A DNA stretch of 64,000 nt from UBA4782 sp034429195. Its GTDB lineage: Bacteria > Chloroflexota > Anaerolineae > Anaerolineales > Anaerolineaceae. Each line of letters begins with the position of its first letter. The stretch's first letter is position 1. Under the pieces are notes generated by a model. It did not search any database. It was not told where the DNA came from and worked only from the letters and a program-made list of their open reading frames with translations. A program made the position numbers and the translations under genes. This document shows, in pieces, positions 61,400-64,000 of this stretch. The stretch covers positions 58,524 to 122,523 of the forward strand of contig DAOUGQ010000004.1 of assembly GCA_034429195.1 (NCBI GenBank), given 5' to 3'.

Positions 61400-62604
61400 A
61401 GAAACTTTTACGTGTGTTCAAATATGAATATTCGAGGCACGTTTTCCGCAAGCGTTTTATTTTTGCATTATTAGGTATGCCATTCATTCTGATATTAATC
61501 GCGGCGTTTGGGTTTATCTCAATAGCGATCCAATATAAAGATACTCCAGTAGGGTATGTGGATAATGCAGGTGTTATTGTTGATGAAACTATAATCCTTC
61601 CTTCAGGTTGGTTTTTCAAACCAGTTGAATTGATTCGTTTTAATGATGAATCAACGGCCAGATTGGCTGTCGACCAGGGAACTATCCAGGGAGTCTACAT
61701 AATTGATGAGAATTACATCGATACTGGGAATGTGCATTTGATTGCCCCAAAGACAGTGAGCTCAAATGCCCAGAGTGATTTTCAAGATTTTCTGCAATTG
61801 AACCTGTTGGCGACACAATCCCAGGACCGCGTAGATCGCCTGTTGGATGGTCCAAAGATTGAGATCTTTTCTATCGATGGTAGCCGACATGCATCATCTC
61901 AACGCATCCTGGATATTGTTATCCCTATCGCGGTAGGGGTTTTATTCATGGTCATGGTCAACATCACAGGTGGATATCTGCTACAGGCATTGCTGGAAGA
62001 AAAAGAAAACCGCACAATGGAAATTATTGTTACCTCCATTTCTCCCAATCAGTTAATGATTGGGAAAACATTGGCGGATATGTGTGTGGGATTGACTCAA
62101 CTGGCAGCCTGGCTTGGTTTTGGAATTCTTGGACTGGCAGTAGCAAAAGTATTATCACCCTGGGTGGCAGGGCAGCAATATAGTTTGGGAAATCTTGGGC
62201 TTGTCATGGCTTTAATCTTCCCCGCATTCATTATGATCGCGGGTTTGATGGCAGCTGTTGGCGCAATGATGACGGAAGGTCAGGAAGCCCAACAAATGGC
62301 GACGATTTTCACTCTACCCTTATTTGTGCCCCTTTGGTTTGTTGGACCTCTTATGACCAATCCCAACAGCCCATTGGTAATTGGAATGAGCCTTTTCCCT
62401 CTTACCAGCCCTATGACAATGCCTTTACGGACAGCGTTTACCACTGTACCTACCTGGCAATTGGCAATCAGCCTTGTTATCCTTTATCTTTGCGCGGCTG
62501 GGGCTTTGATCCTGGCTGGGCGTGCGTTCAGGATTGGGATGCTGCAATATGGAAGACGGGTTAAATGGCGAGAGGTTTTTCAAAGAGGAAAAAGCTATGA
62601 ATAA
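61396..62604 (+). CDS. NatB-like ABC-2 permease 1
   Basis: A 402-residue permease: one N-terminal helix (FIFALLGMPFILILIAAFGFISI), a large extracytoplasmic domain (about 45-170), then five or six helices with LLEEKENRTMEIIVTSISPNQLMIGKTLAD, the ABC-2 signature of the NatB group. It likely pairs with permease 2 as a heterodimer. Confidence 0.9.
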   Translation: MKKLLRVFKYEYSRHVFRKRFIFALLGMPFILILIAAFGFISIAIQYKDTPVGYVDNAGVIVDETIILPSGWFFKPVELIRFNDESTARLAVDQGTIQGVYIIDENYIDTGNVHLIAPKTVSSNAQSDFQDFLQLNLLATQSQDRVDRLLDGPKIEIFSIDGSRHASSQRILDIVIPIAVGVLFMVMVNITGGYLLQALLEEKENRTMEIIVTSISPNQLMIGKTLADMCVGLTQLAAWLGFGILGLAVAKVLSPWVAGQQYSLGNLGLVMALIFPAFIMIAGLMAAVGAMMTEGQEAQQMATIFTLPLFVPLWFVGPLMTNPNSPLVIGMSLFPLTSPMTMPLRTAFTTVPTWQLAISLVILYLCAAGALILAGRAFRIGMLQYGRRVKWREVFQRGKSYE

Positions 62605-63823
62605 AATTTCATTGATCTTGAAAACTGAGTTTATCAATACCGTCACGAGACGTTCGTTCATCCTGACTTTATTCCTAGTTCCATTGGTAGCTTTTGCGGT
62701 GGGATGGTTTTCCACTTTTGAAATGCGAGAGACACCTTCGCCTGTGGCTGCTATTGTTGGAACGCAAGATTCCGGGAAACCAGAAGGCTTTATTGACCTG
62801 TCTGGCATGGTGGTGACTGTACCAGAATCGGTGCAAAGCGCACTCATAAAATATGATGATATTGATGCTGCAAGAACTGCTTATAAAAACGGTGAAATCA
62901 GCGCATTCTATGTTATTCAGGCTGATTATATTGAAAGCGGTAAAGTACTATATTATCGTCCTGATTTCAATCCCCTTGGTGGATTGGAAAATACTGGTCC
63001 AATAACCGAGCTAATAACTTATAACATACTCGATGGACAAACTTCTCTTGTCAATCGTGCTCTTGACCCAATGAACCTGGCGGTGGAATATACCACCAAC
63101 CAAACTGCACGAGATCCTGAAAGTGCAGCCACTTTCTTCATTCCGTACATCGTGACACTCATATTCTACATTGTCATTTTTGGCTCTGCTTCACTCATGC
63201 TCAATTCGGTGACGAATGAAAAGCAAAATCGAGTGATCGAGATTCTGGCAACCTCAGTAAAGCCAGTAGATCTGATGACAGGGAAGATTATTGCGTTAGG
63301 CGGAGTTGGGCTGTTGCAGACCATCGTATGGGGAGCTGTTGGTTTGCTGGTGATGCAAGTGACTGGCAAGTCTATTCCAGATGTGGCAGCGTTTCAACTG
63401 CCTGCATCCTTTTTTATCTGGGGGATCATCTTCTTCATCCTGGGATACCTGCTATTCTCGGGGTTGATGGCAGCAGTAGGGGCATTGGTGCCTGGGTTAC
63501 GTGAAGCATCACAAATGACCACGTTCATGATCATCCCACTGGTCATCCCATTAATGTTCATCAATGAACTGGCGACGAATCCCAACGGAGTTTTTTCAAT
63601 GATCCTTAGTCTGTTCCCTCTTACATCACCTGTAGCGATGATGGCACGTCTTACCGCAACGGCGGTGCCCTTCTGGCAGCCATTACTGGCAGTAGTGCTT
63701 CTGGCAGCAACGGTTATTTTTGTCCTGCGAGGTGCTGCTGGTATTTTCAGGACACAGAACCTGTTGACGGGCAAAGTAGTGAATTTAAAGGTTTTTGCTC
63801 GCGCATTAGTGGGAAAAGAATAA
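62597..63823 (+). CDS. NatB-like ABC-2 permease 2
   Basis: About 408 residues, same architecture as permease 1: N-terminal helix, extracytoplasmic domain, and NSVTNEKQNRVIEILATSVKPVDLMTGKI before the last helices. The Met at 62597 has AGAGGA upstream and overlaps the previous stop by eight bases; the frame opens earlier at 62522 inside permease 1 without support. Confidence 0.9.
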   Translation: MNKISLILKTEFINTVTRRSFILTLFLVPLVAFAVGWFSTFEMRETPSPVAAIVGTQDSGKPEGFIDLSGMVVTVPESVQSALIKYDDIDAARTAYKNGEISAFYVIQADYIESGKVLYYRPDFNPLGGLENTGPITELITYNILDGQTSLVNRALDPMNLAVEYTTNQTARDPESAATFFIPYIVTLIFYIVIFGSASLMLNSVTNEKQNRVIEILATSVKPVDLMTGKIIALGGVGLLQTIVWGAVGLLVMQVTGKSIPDVAAFQLPASFFIWGIIFFILGYLLFSGLMAAVGALVPGLREASQMTTFMIIPLVIPLMFINELATNPNGVFSMILSLFPLTSPVAMMARLTATAVPFWQPLLAVVLLAATVIFVLRGAAGIFRTQNLLTGKVVNLKVFARALVGKE

Positions 63824-63831
63824 GAATACGG

Positions 63832-63837
63832 TATAAT
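63832..63837 (+). promoter_or_regulatory. -10 element of tRNA-Arg
   Basis: Perfect TATAAT nine bases before the tRNA. No good -35 at normal spacing was found. Confidence 0.6.
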
Positions 63838-63846
63838 AGCTGTAAC

Positions 63847-63922
63847 GCCCTCGTAGCTCAATGGACAGAGCGCCTGACTTCGAATCAGTAGGTTGCGCGT
63901 TCGAGCCGCGCCGGGGGCGCCA
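63847..63922 (+). tRNA. tRNA-Arg (UCG anticodon)
   Basis: A 76-base tRNA. Acceptor GCCCTCG pairs with CGGGGGC (one G-U), the D arm is GCTC...GAGC, the loop CTTCGAA carries anticodon TCG, and the T arm is GCGCG/CGCGC. The CCA is encoded. The first pair of the anticodon stem is a C-U mismatch. Confidence 0.94.
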
Positions 63923-63966
63923 GATGTACTAGGTAACACATCCAGCACCGCCACATATACCGATCG

Positions 63967-63991
63967 AAACCCGAAATTTTTTCGGGTTTTT
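63967..63991 (+). terminator. Terminator of tRNA-Arg
   Basis: AAACCCGAAA paired with TTTCGGGTTT followed by T residues, about 45 bases after the tRNA. Confidence 0.85.
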
Positions 63992-64000
63992 GATTTAAGG

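Noticed and set aside
63394..63954. Minus-strand frame of about 186 codons across the end of permease 2 and tRNA-Arg
   Set aside because: It spans the tRNA and is antisense to a well-supported permease.
1..64000. Prophage, insertion sequence, defence island or integrated element
   Set aside because: No transposase, integrase, terminase, restriction or abortive-infection genes, no flanking direct repeats at the tRNAs, and gene style is uniform throughout.

Overview
The window reads as ordinary chromosome of a bacterium close to Chloroflexota, most likely class Anaerolineae. This placement is inferred from gene content and style, not from a marker tree. The content looks monoderm: a diadenylate cyclase with a YbbR partner, a YabE/RpfB-like G5 protein next to rsmA, an L,D-transpeptidase, Thr/Pro-rich lipoproteins, DUF2089 and roadblock proteins, a GAF-rich RsbU-like phosphatase, and no outer-membrane biogenesis genes. 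No insertion sequence, prophage, CRISPR array or plasmid function was seen. Genes are dense, often joined by 4-base ATGA overlaps.

Layout. 1-2.9 kb: a phosphoribosyltransferase end and a surface-glycan block (GT4, hexapeptide acyltransferase, wecB). 3.0-5.5 kb: the Fo half of an ATP synthase (atpZ/I-like, atpB, atpE, b-delta fusion) that ends at a strong terminator with no F1 alpha, gamma, beta or epsilon genes. 5.5-12.2 kb: an ATP-grasp ligase, a zinc-ribbon membrane protein, selenocysteine tRNA (selC), an M50 protease, a D-serine dehydratase-like PLP enzyme, and a radical SAM/helix-hairpin-helix protein with a DUF6504-like partner. 12.2-14.5 kb: a DUF2089-SHOCT-MFS operon under a promoter covered by a perfect palindrome. 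14.5-21.1 kb: rhomboid, gmk, an FmdB-like protein, der, and a coaE-GNAT fusion followed by cdaA and cdaR. 21.3-29.6 kb: OsmC, tRNA-Leu, FtsB/DivIC, a partner-switching module (STAS, RsbW-like kinase, 1285-residue GAF-SpoIIE phosphatase), ugd and folD. 29.7-36.5 kb: tRNA-Phe, the YabE-like/rsmA pair, a GT2, roadblock, a gene remnant, an L,D-transpeptidase, a lipoprotein and a response regulator. 36.6-42.5 kb: serA-like and M32 carboxypeptidase, then a MacAB-type export system. 42.6-51.5 kb: a putative metallopeptidase, lepB, deoC, YgiT-type finger, a HAD phosphatase, groES-groEL with CIRCE, and tandem TPR paralogues. 51.5-64 kb: trmD, a GPH-like transporter, a BMP-type nucleoside ABC importer, a UroD-like methyltransferase, a NatAB-like ABC exporter and tRNA-Arg.

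Recurring pattern. At least six protein genes have the -10 hexamer only 6-7 bases before the ATG, four of them with a clear -35 at 17 bases, so their mRNAs should be leaderless. These are the first atp gene, the radical SAM gene, ftsB/divIC, the YabE-like gene, lepB and trmD. selC has the same geometry, so its transcript should begin at tRNA base 1. Other genes carry clear Shine-Dalgarno sequences, so both initiation modes appear to be in use. Several 5' ends were moved on this basis, because the longest open frames run back through promoters or tRNAs.
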